A stretch of 35,154 nt of DNA, taken from the NCBI GenBank assembly GCA_944392715.1, contig CALXXQ010000130.1, positions 1 through 35,154 of the forward strand, read 5' to 3'. Shown here in pieces: positions 7,800 through 15,474 of this stretch (positions are counted from its first letter, which is position 1; every line of letters starts with the position of its first letter). Source of the DNA: an uncultured Brachyspira sp. GTDB lineage: Bacteria; Spirochaetota; Brachyspiria; Brachyspirales; Brachyspiraceae. The notes under the pieces were generated by a model. That model was not told the origin of the DNA and searched no databases. It saw nothing but the letters and a program-made list of their open reading frames with translations. Both the position numbers and the translations under genes were made by a program.

Positions 7800-9482
7800 A
7801 TGTTTGATTCTTATGTTTATATACTTATGGTTCCAATATCAATTATAGTGATAATTGGAATCCTGCTATTTATAAAAACCATAACAAATTCAAATGATAA
7901 TCTAAAGCCTAAAAATATTAAAAAGAAAATAACAGAACTTGAGAAGATAATAGAGTTAAACCCTAAAGATTATAATTCTATATATGAATTGGCTGTTATA
8001 GAAGAGCAATATAATATGACAGAAAAAGCTTTGGAAAATTATGAAAAGCTTCTTAATTTAAAATATTTTGAAGGCGAAGAATTAAATATATATAAAAAAT
8101 TAGAAGAACTATATGAAAAAATAGAAAACAGAGAAGAAAGTCTAAAATGCACATTAAAAATAGCACAGCTTGATGCTTCTAATAATTACTATTCTACAAA
8201 AGTTGCCACTATATTGGGGAATGAAGGTGCATATAGATTGGCATGCGAATATTTTAATAGAGTTATAAACAATAAAAGCGATTTCGAAATAGATGAATTA
8301 AAAATAGCAGCTATATCATATTTTATAAATAGAGAATACAGAAAAGTTATTAATATACTTGAAGAACTTCATAAGAGATTGAGCAGAAATATAAGCAATA
8401 TTGAAGAAGATTATGAAGAATTAATATTAGTAGAAAAAATCCTGATATCTCTATATATTATTACTGATGAAATTAATAGTGCTAGAAGCTTTACGGAATC
8501 TATTTTATCTTTAAGGTCTATTAAAAATAATCCGCAGTATAACTTTTATATAAATAGAATATACCTCTATATATTATATAAATCTGATGATAATGATGCT
8601 TTTATAAATTTATATGATAAATTATCTAAAAAATATAAAATAAATGATATAAAAAAAGAAGAAACTTCCATTATTTTAGATTTTGCTTTTTATAATTATT
8701 TTATTAAAGATATTAACAGTTCTATAAGCTATTTTGAGCATGTGCATTTATTTAATGATCCTGAATTTGATATATATGATTTAAATAGCATACTTGCTTA
8801 TCTATCAGAAATTTCAAAAGCTACAGAACAATTAAAAAAATTAAGAAGCGATATAGTTTTGAATAATAAAGAAAAATATGCAAAAGAAAACTATGAAAAA
8901 TATGTAGATAGACAATATATAGAAATATGGGAAAATACTGTGCAATTATGGGAAGATTCTTTTAATAATCTTGATAATATATTAAATCTAATAGAGATAG
9001 AAAGAACTGTAGATATTGAAAAGATATTATTAGAATGCAGCATTAATGAAACTAATACAACTATAGAAAATGTAAACTTAAAAAAAGTAGATAAAATATA
9101 TGATATAAGCTTATCATCTTTCAAAAGCATATGTCAGGATATAATACAAAAAAAACTTTTATACTCCGCTGTACAGGAATATAAAGATAAATTGATAGAT
9201 TATGATTATGGAGATGAAGTTAACTATTTGGCTTTTGCTGCAAATAAAAGTAAAAAGGATTTAACTTTAATATCTTTTAAACGATGGAGAAATACAGAGG
9301 TTGGAGAGCTTATAATTAGAGACTTTATACTTCTTATCAATGAGGCTGGAGCAAAAAATGGAATATTAGTTTTACCTGTAGAACTTACAAATAGTGCAAG
9401 AAGCTATGCTACTCATAATAATAAAATAAAAGTTTATACTAGAAATCAATTTAATTATATGCTTAGAGATAGTAAATTATAA
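7800..9482 (+). CDS. Membrane-anchored TPR protein with C-terminal Mrr-like nuclease-fold domain (copy 2)
   Basis: This 560-aa protein is collinear with the preceding gene: membrane segment at about residues 5-26, TPR-like pair near 50-80 (NSIYELAVIEEQYNMTEKAL), helical middle, and an Mrr-like domain at 468-560 with GDEVNYL (D472), LTLISFKRWR (K494), an identical VGELIIRDF block and NSARSYA. The Mrr-like domain is the most conserved part of the pair, which suggests it is under selection. The same S-x-K change from Q/E-x-K is present. AGGAAG at about 7789 supports the ATG. The stop codon directly abuts the stop of the convergent zapA gene. Both copies are probably co-transcribed and may form hetero-oligomers (inference). 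Confidence 0.72.
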   Translation: MFDSYVYILMVPISIIVIIGILLFIKTITNSNDNLKPKNIKKKITELEKIIELNPKDYNSIYELAVIEEQYNMTEKALENYEKLLNLKYFEGEELNIYKKLEELYEKIENREESLKCTLKIAQLDASNNYYSTKVATILGNEGAYRLACEYFNRVINNKSDFEIDELKIAAISYFINREYRKVINILEELHKRLSRNISNIEEDYEELILVEKILISLYIITDEINSARSFTESILSLRSIKNNPQYNFYINRIYLYILYKSDDNDAFINLYDKLSKKYKINDIKKEETSIILDFAFYNYFIKDINSSISYFEHVHLFNDPEFDIYDLNSILAYLSEISKATEQLKKLRSDIVLNNKEKYAKENYEKYVDRQYIEIWENTVQLWEDSFNNLDNILNLIEIERTVDIEKILLECSINETNTTIENVNLKKVDKIYDISLSSFKSICQDIIQKKLLYSAVQEYKDKLIDYDYGDEVNYLAFAANKSKKDLTLISFKRWRNTEVGELIIRDFILLINEAGAKNGILVLPVELTNSARSYATHNNKIKVYTRNQFNYMLRDSKL

Positions 9483-9812
9483 TTAATTTTCATTTGTTTC
9501 TCTAGATTCTTTTGTTTCATCTATGAGTCTTATAAGCTCATTAGATCTTGAAGCTATACTTTCTTTTAAAGCTAATAAAGTATCTTTTCCTGCTTTATTG
9601 CTTGCTATTTCTCTTTTTAGAAGATCTGCTATATTAAGACATGCTAGTATTGCTATAGTATCTCTTGGATAATTAGGGCCATAATGTTCTGCTATATCAT
9701 TCATACTTTCATTTACGAAATCAGCAAGTTCTTTCAAATATTCAGCATTTTCATCTTGAGATTTTATGCTTAATATTCTGCCGTATATGTTAACATCTAC
9801 AATATTATCCAT
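9483..9812 (-). CDS. zapA: Cell division protein ZapA
   Basis: This 109-aa protein matches the ZapA pattern: an N-terminal strand with VNIYGRILSIKSQDENAEYLKELADFV (split as VNIYGRILSIKS, then AEYLKELADFV), then the characteristic ILACLNIADLLKRE helix near residues 54-67 and a C-terminal coiled coil. ZapA binds FtsZ and cross-links its filaments in the division ring. It lies 24 nt after the long coiled-coil gene and shares its promoter. Only a weak AGG precedes the ATG. It ends back-to-back with the stop codon of the convergent gene, with no nucleotide between. Confidence 0.88.
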   Translation of the reverse strand: MDNIVDVNIYGRILSIKSQDENAEYLKELADFVNESMNDIAEHYGPNYPRDTIAILACLNIADLLKREIASNKAGKDTLLALKESIASRSNELIRLIDETKESRETNEN

Positions 9813-9836
9813 AATTATTACCTATATTTATTTTAT

Positions 9837-10826
9837 CTATTTTGATTCATTATCAAAGAAGAATTCCTCTTCATCATCATCACCAAACATATACTGATCA
9901 TCTTCATTTATATCAAATTCATAATTATCTTCCTTATCAGTATTTTCCACAGACTCTTCAGCAGCTGTTTCTTTTGATAAATCTTCTTCTTCTGAGGATT
10001 TTATATCATTATCCCAGCTGGAATCTGAGGCATTACTAAAAGGGTCTTCATCTTCTGTAACTTTAACATTAAAAACTTTATTTACATCTTTAACTTCTTC
10101 AGACTTTTTTTCATTATTTACTAAACCATTTTCAGATTTATATTCTTCATAATCATCATCTATAGTATTTTCATCAATGTATTCTACATCTATCTCTTTT
10201 TCGATTTCTTTTTTTACTTCTTCTCTTTTATTTTCAGATTCTTCTTTTATTGATTGTACTTCATTATTAACTGTATTAACAGTATTAATTTCTTTATTAG
10301 AATTTTCTGTATTATGAATTATAGAGGCATGATTATTCTTTTTAGATTCAAAATTAACTCTTCTTACATTATCTATTCTTTCTATTAAAATTCCTAATTT
10401 TTCTTGAAGTTCATTATTTTCTTTCCTTAAATCCTCTATATTTCTTAATGCTTTTTCTAATTCTTTTTTTAAATTATCATTTTCTTCTAATAATGCAACA
10501 GAATCTTTTTCAGAATTTTCCAAATTAGATTTTAAAGTATCTCTTTCTATTCTAGTAGCTTCTAACTGTTTTATTAAATTATCTTTATCTTCTTTTATAG
10601 AATTATAATTATCTGTAACATTCCTTTTATCAGCTTCTAAAATAGTTTTTTCCTCTTTTAAAAGATTAAAACTATCTCTTGCTTTAGTCAGAGTATCTAT
10701 TAATTCTTCTTTTTCTAATCTTAGCTGTTCTATTGTATTTAATAATTCCTTATTATCAATAGAAATTAATTGATACTCATCTAAAAAATCCTTTAATTTT
10801 TCTTCTAAAATAGTAAATTCTTTCAA
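9837..10826 (-). CDS. Coiled-coil protein with long acidic tail, upstream of zapA
   Basis: This 329-aa cytoplasmic protein has no signal peptide. Residues 5 to about 155 form one long heptad-rich coiled coil ending ENNELQEKLGILIERIDNVR; this end resembles the short coiled-coil division protein (ZapB-like) that many bacteria encode just before zapA. Residues 195-329 are disordered and strongly acidic, ending in DDDEEEF and FFFDNESK. The start is TTG at 10826, chosen because GGAG at 10834-10837 is 7 nt upstream and the promoter is immediately beyond. I infer a division or cell-shape role as a ZapA partner; the acidic tail is not part of any family I recognise. Confidence 0.7.
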   Translation of the reverse strand: MKEFTILEEKLKDFLDEYQLISIDNKELLNTIEQLRLEKEELIDTLTKARDSFNLLKEEKTILEADKRNVTDNYNSIKEDKDNLIKQLEATRIERDTLKSNLENSEKDSVALLEENDNLKKELEKALRNIEDLRKENNELQEKLGILIERIDNVRRVNFESKKNNHASIIHNTENSNKEINTVNTVNNEVQSIKEESENKREEVKKEIEKEIDVEYIDENTIDDDYEEYKSENGLVNNEKKSEEVKDVNKVFNVKVTEDEDPFSNASDSSWDNDIKSSEEEDLSKETAAEESVENTDKEDNYEFDINEDDQYMFGDDDEEEFFFDNESK

Positions 10827-10854
10827 TTTTTAACTCCAAAAAAAACTATTTAAA

Positions 10855-10905
10855 ATTATATCACATATAAATTCAATTGTCAATTTTTTATTTATATGGT
10901 AAAAT
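10855..10905. promoter_or_regulatory. Divergent promoters sharing an overlapping -35 box
   Basis: Minus strand: consensus TTGACA (10883-10878), 17-nt spacer, consensus TATAAT (10860-10855), serving the coiled-coil/zapA operon. Plus strand: TTGTCA (10877-10882), 17-nt spacer, TAAAAT (10900-10905) preceded by TG in the extended -10 position, serving the outer-membrane protein gene. The -35 boxes overlap over 10878-10882, so one polymerase should exclude the other. Confidence 0.82.
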
Positions 10906-10942
10906 ATCATTATTAGAAAAAACAAGTAAAAAAAGCAGTATT

Positions 10943-12097
10943 ATGAATAATATATTAAAACTAATAGCTTTAAGCTTAATGATGACTTGTTCAATAATTT
11001 ATGCTCAATCTCCATACACAGAGAAAGAGCAAAAAATGTTAAAGAACATAGTGAGTATATGGCCGTATATAGGATTAGAACCTATAAGACCTACAGAAAG
11101 TTATATGCCTTTTGACTATATACATGAAAGTCATAAGAGAGAATCTATTTTGAAAACTTCTTTTTCATCAAGACTTTTGTATGAGCTTTCTACTATAGAA
11201 GTTCATATGAATACTATAATAGGCGTCAATTTAAAAGACGGACATTTCAGTATGCCTAATATGTATTTATCTATTGGAAAGAGTTTTCATTTTGATTGGA
11301 TGTTTTCGGCTACTCCTTTTGTAACTATGACTTCTAAATTTGATGTATTCAATAAAAATTATGCAACAGGAGATATAGGACTATATGATGCTGGGATAGA
11401 AGCTGTTGCATTAACTAGAATATTATTATCTTTTAGAATGAAAGCTGTAAATGATATTAATGGTTCTACATTTATGCTTCTTCCTTCTGTAGTTGATAGT
11501 GAATCTGAATCTTTTGCTCCGCATTGGTATTTACCTAGAGTAAATAATGAAATGGGATTCAGAGCTGGACTTATAGGTTATTATTATGAATTATCTTATT
11601 CGCAAGGTTATTCAAAAGATTCAAATCCTTTAGCTGTTGCTTTTAAAATCAATGGGGATTATTTTAGAACTCAATTTCTTTATCAATATAATAATAAGAA
11701 CTCTCTATCTCCTGATAATTTCCAAAATGCATATGATAGTAGATTAAATAATAAAACTCATCATTTAGTACAATTATCTGCTATGGGTAAAATTCCATTT
11801 CTTGATCATCAATTATGGCTTAATATGCTTGGCGAATATACTTGGAGAGACAATGATGCTCATTATGTAAGGATTGAACTTGGACTTGAATGGAAAATGA
11901 TAAATATTGCAATTCGTCCTCTATTCTATATACCTGTTAATTATAATGATGATAATCATAATATGAATGGATTTAATCCTAAGAAAGATTTATTCTGCTT
12001 TGAATATTCTGCTTATCTGAAATTTGATCCTATATATTTTGGTTTTCAGGGTTCTACAGATGGAAGATATTATATTGCTATGAAAGCAGAGTTTTAA
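10943..12097 (+). CDS. Predicted outer-membrane beta-barrel protein
   Basis: From ATG 10943 the product is 384 aa with a signal peptide, MNNILKLIALSLMMTCSIIYAQ, cleaved after about residue 21 (I read ...IIYA|QSPY). The mature part alternates polar and aromatic residues in strand-length blocks (for example GYYYELSYSQGY, DYFRTQFLYQYN, IYFGFQGS) and ends in a strand with terminal Phe, as outer-membrane barrels do. An in-frame TTG at 10877 would add 22 residues but lies in the -35 box, upstream of the predicted transcript start near 10912, so it is rejected. No close family recognised; a porin-like or surface protein is likely. Confidence 0.75.
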   Translation: MNNILKLIALSLMMTCSIIYAQSPYTEKEQKMLKNIVSIWPYIGLEPIRPTESYMPFDYIHESHKRESILKTSFSSRLLYELSTIEVHMNTIIGVNLKDGHFSMPNMYLSIGKSFHFDWMFSATPFVTMTSKFDVFNKNYATGDIGLYDAGIEAVALTRILLSFRMKAVNDINGSTFMLLPSVVDSESESFAPHWYLPRVNNEMGFRAGLIGYYYELSYSQGYSKDSNPLAVAFKINGDYFRTQFLYQYNNKNSLSPDNFQNAYDSRLNNKTHHLVQLSAMGKIPFLDHQLWLNMLGEYTWRDNDAHYVRIELGLEWKMINIAIRPLFYIPVNYNDDNHNMNGFNPKKDLFCFEYSAYLKFDPIYFGFQGSTDGRYYIAMKAEF

Positions 12098-12109
12098 TTA
12101 AGTAATAAA

Positions 12110-12188
12110 ACGCACGGTAAATAAATTTTATTATTAAATTAATTATCAATACAAATTCATTAAATAATAAAATTAATCAATCGTGCGT
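12110..12188. repeat. Long imperfect inverted repeat (hairpin) after the outer-membrane gene
   Basis: ACGCACG (12110-12116) pairs with CGTGCGT (12182-12188), and AATTTTATTATT (12124-12135) pairs perfectly with 12163-12174. Symmetric 7-nt internal loops separate the two stems and about 27 nt form the apical loop. The GC-rich base is striking in this AT-rich DNA. No U-run follows, so it is not a standard terminator. Confidence 0.7.
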
Positions 12189-12360
12189 TAATATAAATTT
12201 TAAATCTAATAATCACTTGGGCGGGTGTTAACAATTCTAAATAAATAATAAAATAATTTAAATTATAATTTTAAAAAAATATCTAAGAATAAAGGGCGGG
12301 GCTTAAAATAATTTATAATTTTATAGAGAAAAAATATTCTATGCTTTACTGTATGATGTA
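12189..12360. other. Intergenic stretch with two GGGCGGG motifs
   Basis: Together with the hairpin above this completes a gene-free gap of 335 bases (12098-12432). GGGCGGG occurs at 12219-12225 and again, as GGGCGGGG, at 12294-12301, 75 nt apart on the same strand, in otherwise almost pure A/T. No open reading frame of note and no self-complementary partner for these motifs were found inside the gap. Confidence 0.5.
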
Positions 12361-12388
12361 TTGACATAAAAATTAAGTAATATATTAT
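12361..12388 (+). promoter_or_regulatory. Promoter of trmB and the binding lipoprotein
   Basis: Consensus TTGACA (12361-12366) and TATTAT (12383-12388) are 16 nt apart. Transcription would start near 12395, leaving a leader of about 38 nt before the TTG start of trmB. Confidence 0.68.
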
Positions 12389-12432
12389 TCAAATAAAATA
12401 TTATTGATAATAATTTGAGAAGAGGAAAATAA

Positions 12433-13086
12433 TTGAGAAATTTAAATCTTGATGAAGAAATATTGAGCGAGTATTTACTGGATGATTTTAATACAGAAGA
12501 TAGTACTATAATAGAAAATGAACTATCAAAAAGATTATCAGGTTATGATATAATAGATTTAGAAATAGGCTGCGGCAATGGAAAATTTATAGTTGAGCTT
12601 GCTATGAATAATAAAGACAAATATTTTTTAGGTATAGAATATTCATATAAAGCAGCTAAAAAGGCTGTATCAAAAGCATATAAAAGAGACATAAAAAACC
12701 TTACTATAATATTTGGCGAAGCTAATAATGTCATAGATAAATATTTGAATTGTAAGTATTTATTTGATAAAATATATTTAAACTTTCCAGATCCTTGGCC
12801 AAAGAAAAAGCATGCTCATAGACGAATATTTAATAAAGATTTTTTAGATAAAATGTATCCTATTCTTAAAGATGAAGGCATATTTTATTCTGTTACAGAT
12901 GATGATAATTATGCATTGGAGATAATGAATCCTATTTATAATGAATCTAAGATATTTAAAAATGTCTTGGAAAGTGAATATGTAAATAAATTGGAAGGTT
13001 ATGGTGTTACACTTTACGAGGAAAAGATGAGAGCGATTGGGCATAATATATATTTTTTTGCTCATTCTAAGAATATAAAACTTTAA
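12433..13086 (+). CDS. trmB: tRNA (guanine-N7-)-methyltransferase
   Basis: This 217-aa SAM-dependent enzyme makes 7-methylguanosine at position 46 of tRNA. The SAM-binding motif DLEIGCGNGKF is near residues 38-48, FLGIEYSYKAAKKA follows, and the family signature NFPDPWPKKKHAHRR is near 117-131. Length and motif order fit TrmB. The start is TTG with GAGGA 6 nt upstream. A lipoprotein gene starts 1 nt after the stop, so the two are co-transcribed. Confidence 0.95.
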   Translation: MRNLNLDEEILSEYLLDDFNTEDSTIIENELSKRLSGYDIIDLEIGCGNGKFIVELAMNNKDKYFLGIEYSYKAAKKAVSKAYKRDIKNLTIIFGEANNVIDKYLNCKYLFDKIYLNFPDPWPKKKHAHRRIFNKDFLDKMYPILKDEGIFYSVTDDDNYALEIMNPIYNESKIFKNVLESEYVNKLEGYGVTLYEEKMRAIGHNIYFFAHSKNIKL

Positions 13087-13087
13087 T

Positions 13088-14065
13088 ATGAGAATTAATT
13101 ATTTATTATTATTTATTTTATTCATTCTTTCCTGTAACAATGAAGAAAATTTAGAAAAAACTACAATTGTAAGTTTAATAAAAGAAGAAAACAGCAGAAA
13201 TTATAATTCTATAGAAAAAGGATTACTAGATCAAATATCTTTAGATAAATTAAATGTAAAAATTAACTTTTACACATTAGACGGAGATGATTCCACAACA
13301 ATACAAATAGCAAATAATGTAAGAGATGATAATTCTACTATAGCAATAGTTATAGGAGAAAATGCTACATTAGTATCTATGAATATTATAGTTCCTCAAT
13401 CTATAATATTTGCAGGATATTTTGATAATTTATCAATAAGTAATATATATAAAAGTAAGATTCAAAATAATAATATTACAGGGGTATACGGCAGTTTAGA
13501 TATAACAAAATATCTAAAAAGAATATCTGATAAAAATATTAATAGTTTTGCATATTTACATACCAAGCACTCTACAATATCAACTTATGTATCTGAATAT
13601 ATTAAAAAATATTGCAGCAATGAAAATATAAGGTATTATTCTTTAGAAGTTGAAGAAAATTATAATTCTCATGATATAGAAAATATGATAAAAGGCAAAA
13701 ATATAGATTATTTATTTTTGGCTAATGAGGATTATATAGATAATAATTTATATTCGATATCTTATATATGTGATAAATATTCTATACCTATTATTAATAC
13801 GGATATTTCCGATGCTTTAAATGTAGGAATATTATTTTCTTTAGATTTTAATTATTATTATTTGGGACGAGAATTAGCTTTACTTCTTGATAAAATCATA
13901 AAAAATAATAGAAAAACGGAAGGAATAGATTTTATCAATGTATCAAATTCATATAAAATTTTGCTTAATGAAGATATTGCTAATCACTATAATATAAAAT
14001 TTAGTGAAGAAATACTAGATACAAGTTCATTAATAGTAAAAGATGGTAATATAATAAGAAAATAG
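13088..14065 (+). CDS. ABC-type substrate-binding lipoprotein (ABC_sub_bind / TrpX-like)
   Basis: This 325-aa protein has a lipoprotein signal with lipobox FILSC and Cys at residue 16. The body follows the type I periplasmic-binding fold of the ABC_sub_bind family: SIEKGLLDQI, a TIAIVIGENATLVSMN segment, VPQSIIFAGYFDNL, NNITGVYGSLDITKYLKRI, a DYLFLANEDY segment and a final FNYYYLGRELALLLDKI. Relatives bind small molecules such as amino acids for an ABC importer. No permease or ATPase gene is adjacent, so it either works with a distant transporter or acts as a sensor. Start spacing of 1 nt from trmB suggests translational coupling. Confidence 0.75.
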   Translation: MRINYLLLFILFILSCNNEENLEKTTIVSLIKEENSRNYNSIEKGLLDQISLDKLNVKINFYTLDGDDSTTIQIANNVRDDNSTIAIVIGENATLVSMNIIVPQSIIFAGYFDNLSISNIYKSKIQNNNITGVYGSLDITKYLKRISDKNINSFAYLHTKHSTISTYVSEYIKKYCSNENIRYYSLEVEENYNSHDIENMIKGKNIDYLFLANEDYIDNNLYSISYICDKYSIPIINTDISDALNVGILFSLDFNYYYLGRELALLLDKIIKNNRKTEGIDFINVSNSYKILLNEDIANHYNIKFSEEILDTSSLIVKDGNIIRK

Positions 14066-14076
14066 ATTTCATATTA

Positions 14077-14117
14077 TGTCAATTTTACTTGACAAAATTG
14101 ACACTTCATAGTATTAT
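14077..14117 (+). promoter_or_regulatory. Promoter and putative operator of the rpmF-plsX operon
   Basis: TTGACA (14089-14094) and TATTAT (14112-14117) are 17 nt apart. A perfect 10-bp inverted repeat, TGTCAATTTT (14077-14086) and AAAATTGACA (14094-14103), flanks the -35 box with a 7-nt centre. This arrangement suits a repressor site. The sequence does not match the FapR operator known for fatty-acid genes in Firmicutes. Confidence 0.68.
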
Positions 14118-14203
14118 AATTTAAACTTTATACTGTATAATAGTGATAGTTATCTTAAATTCAAACTATCTATATAATAAACTATATTTAAGGAGAAATA
14201 AAA

Positions 14204-14398
14204 ATGGCAGTACCAAAACATAGAAAATCAAAAGCCAAAAAAAGATCAAGGCAAGCAGCAAATGATAAAAGATTTTTAGGTTCCCTATCAATTTGTCCGC
14301 AATGCGGTGCAGAAAGAATGCCTCATAGAATATGTCCTGAATGCGGTTTTTACAAAGATAGAGTTGTAAAAGCTCCAAAAACTCAAAATGCAGGATAA
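14204..14398 (+). CDS. rpmF: 50S ribosomal protein L32
   Basis: This 64-aa protein begins MAVPKHRKSKAKKRSRQA, the L32 N-terminus, and has two zinc-ligand pairs, CPQC (31/34) and CPEC (44/47), so it is the zinc-binding form. AAGGAGA precedes the ATG. As in many bacteria, rpmF leads the fatty-acid/phospholipid operon; plsX starts 27 nt later. Confidence 0.97.
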   Translation: MAVPKHRKSKAKKRSRQAANDKRFLGSLSICPQCGAERMPHRICPECGFYKDRVVKAPKTQNAG

Positions 14399-14425
14399 TA
14401 AAAAATAAAATAATTAGGAAATATT

Positions 14426-15445
14426 ATGAATTTAGCCATAGATGTAGCCAGCGGAGAAAAACCTTTAGAAGAATTAGTATTGGGAGCAGTAAGCGCTCTA
14501 TCTGAAAATAATGATATTAATTTAATATTAGTAGGTAATGAGAAAAACATATCAAAAGCAATATCAAAAACAAAATATGATCATAATCGTATAGATATAA
14601 GACATACAGATGAAATAATAGATATGAATGAAAGTCCTGCTAATGGTATAAAACATAAGAAAAATGCTTCTGTTTTATTGGCTGCTAGTTTGGTTAAAAA
14701 TAAAGAAGCTGATGGTTTCTTTTCACCTGGAAATACAGGTGCTACTTTAGCAGCAGCTCTTACCGAAATAGGACGTTTAAAAGGTGTTATGCGTCCTCCT
14801 CTTATATCTACGCTTCCAAGATTTAATGGAGAGTTTTGTATGCTTGATATGGGGGCAAATGTAGATTGTACTCCTGATTATATGGTTCAATTTGCAGTTA
14901 TGGGAAGAGTATTTGCAAAGAGATATTTAAAGATAGATAATCCTAGAGTTGGACTTCTTAATATAGGCGAAGAAGATTCTAAAGGTAATGCTGAAACTAA
15001 AAAATATTTTGAAAGACTTCAGAAAATGAAAAAAATAAATTTCATTGGAAATATAGAGCCTAATGATATGCTAAAATCAGATGTAGTTGATGTAGTAGTA
15101 GCAGACGGCTTTGACGGAAATATAGTATTAAAGACTATAGAAGGAACAGCATCTTTAATTGTCAATATGTTAAAATCAGAAGTAAAAAAGAATCCTGTCA
15201 GTGTTATGGGCGGACTTATGATGAAGCCCGTATTTGGTAATTTAAAATCAAAAATGAGTTCTGATTCTTATGGTTCTGCTATACTGTTAGGTTTAAATGG
15301 GGGAGCTTTTGTAGGACATGGCAAAACTAGCGGTATAGGAATAAAAAATGCTATTCTTAATATGTACAAATTTTTAGATGCAAAAGTAAATGAAAAAATA
15401 GCTAAAGAACTTTTTGATTCAGGTGCTAAAAGAAGAATTTTTTAA
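14426..15445 (+). CDS. plsX: Phosphate acyltransferase PlsX
   Basis: PlsX makes acyl-phosphate from acyl-ACP for the first acylation of glycerol-3-phosphate, as a peripheral membrane protein. The 339-aa product shows MNLAIDVASGE (a variant of the usual DAMGGD start), FSPGNTGATLAAAL near residues 100-113, RPPLISTLP, MLDMGANVDC, LLNIGEEDSKGN and VADGFDGNIVLKTIEG, all family landmarks. It lies between rpmF and a fabH-like gene. The N-terminal GGD motif is replaced by SGE, a modest departure from the family. Confidence 0.94.
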   Translation: MNLAIDVASGEKPLEELVLGAVSALSENNDINLILVGNEKNISKAISKTKYDHNRIDIRHTDEIIDMNESPANGIKHKKNASVLLAASLVKNKEADGFFSPGNTGATLAAALTEIGRLKGVMRPPLISTLPRFNGEFCMLDMGANVDCTPDYMVQFAVMGRVFAKRYLKIDNPRVGLLNIGEEDSKGNAETKKYFERLQKMKKINFIGNIEPNDMLKSDVVDVVVADGFDGNIVLKTIEGTASLIVNMLKSEVKKNPVSVMGGLMMKPVFGNLKSKMSSDSYGSAILLGLNGGAFVGHGKTSGIGIKNAILNMYKFLDAKVNEKIAKELFDSGAKRRIF

Positions 15446-15474
15446 ATACATAATTTTTATAAAGGAATTTCATA

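Noticed and set aside
10877..10942. N-terminal extension of the outer-membrane protein from a TTG start
   Set aside because: The start lies in the -35 box and upstream of the predicted transcript start; the signal peptide begins at 10943.
14077..14103. FapR operator at the rpmF-plsX promoter
   Set aside because: The sequence lacks the TTAGTA...TACTAA pattern; only the presence of an inverted repeat is supported.
14166..14378. Minus-strand 70-aa hydrophobic open frame
   Set aside because: It is the reverse of rpmF and its leader, whose product and zinc motifs are certain.
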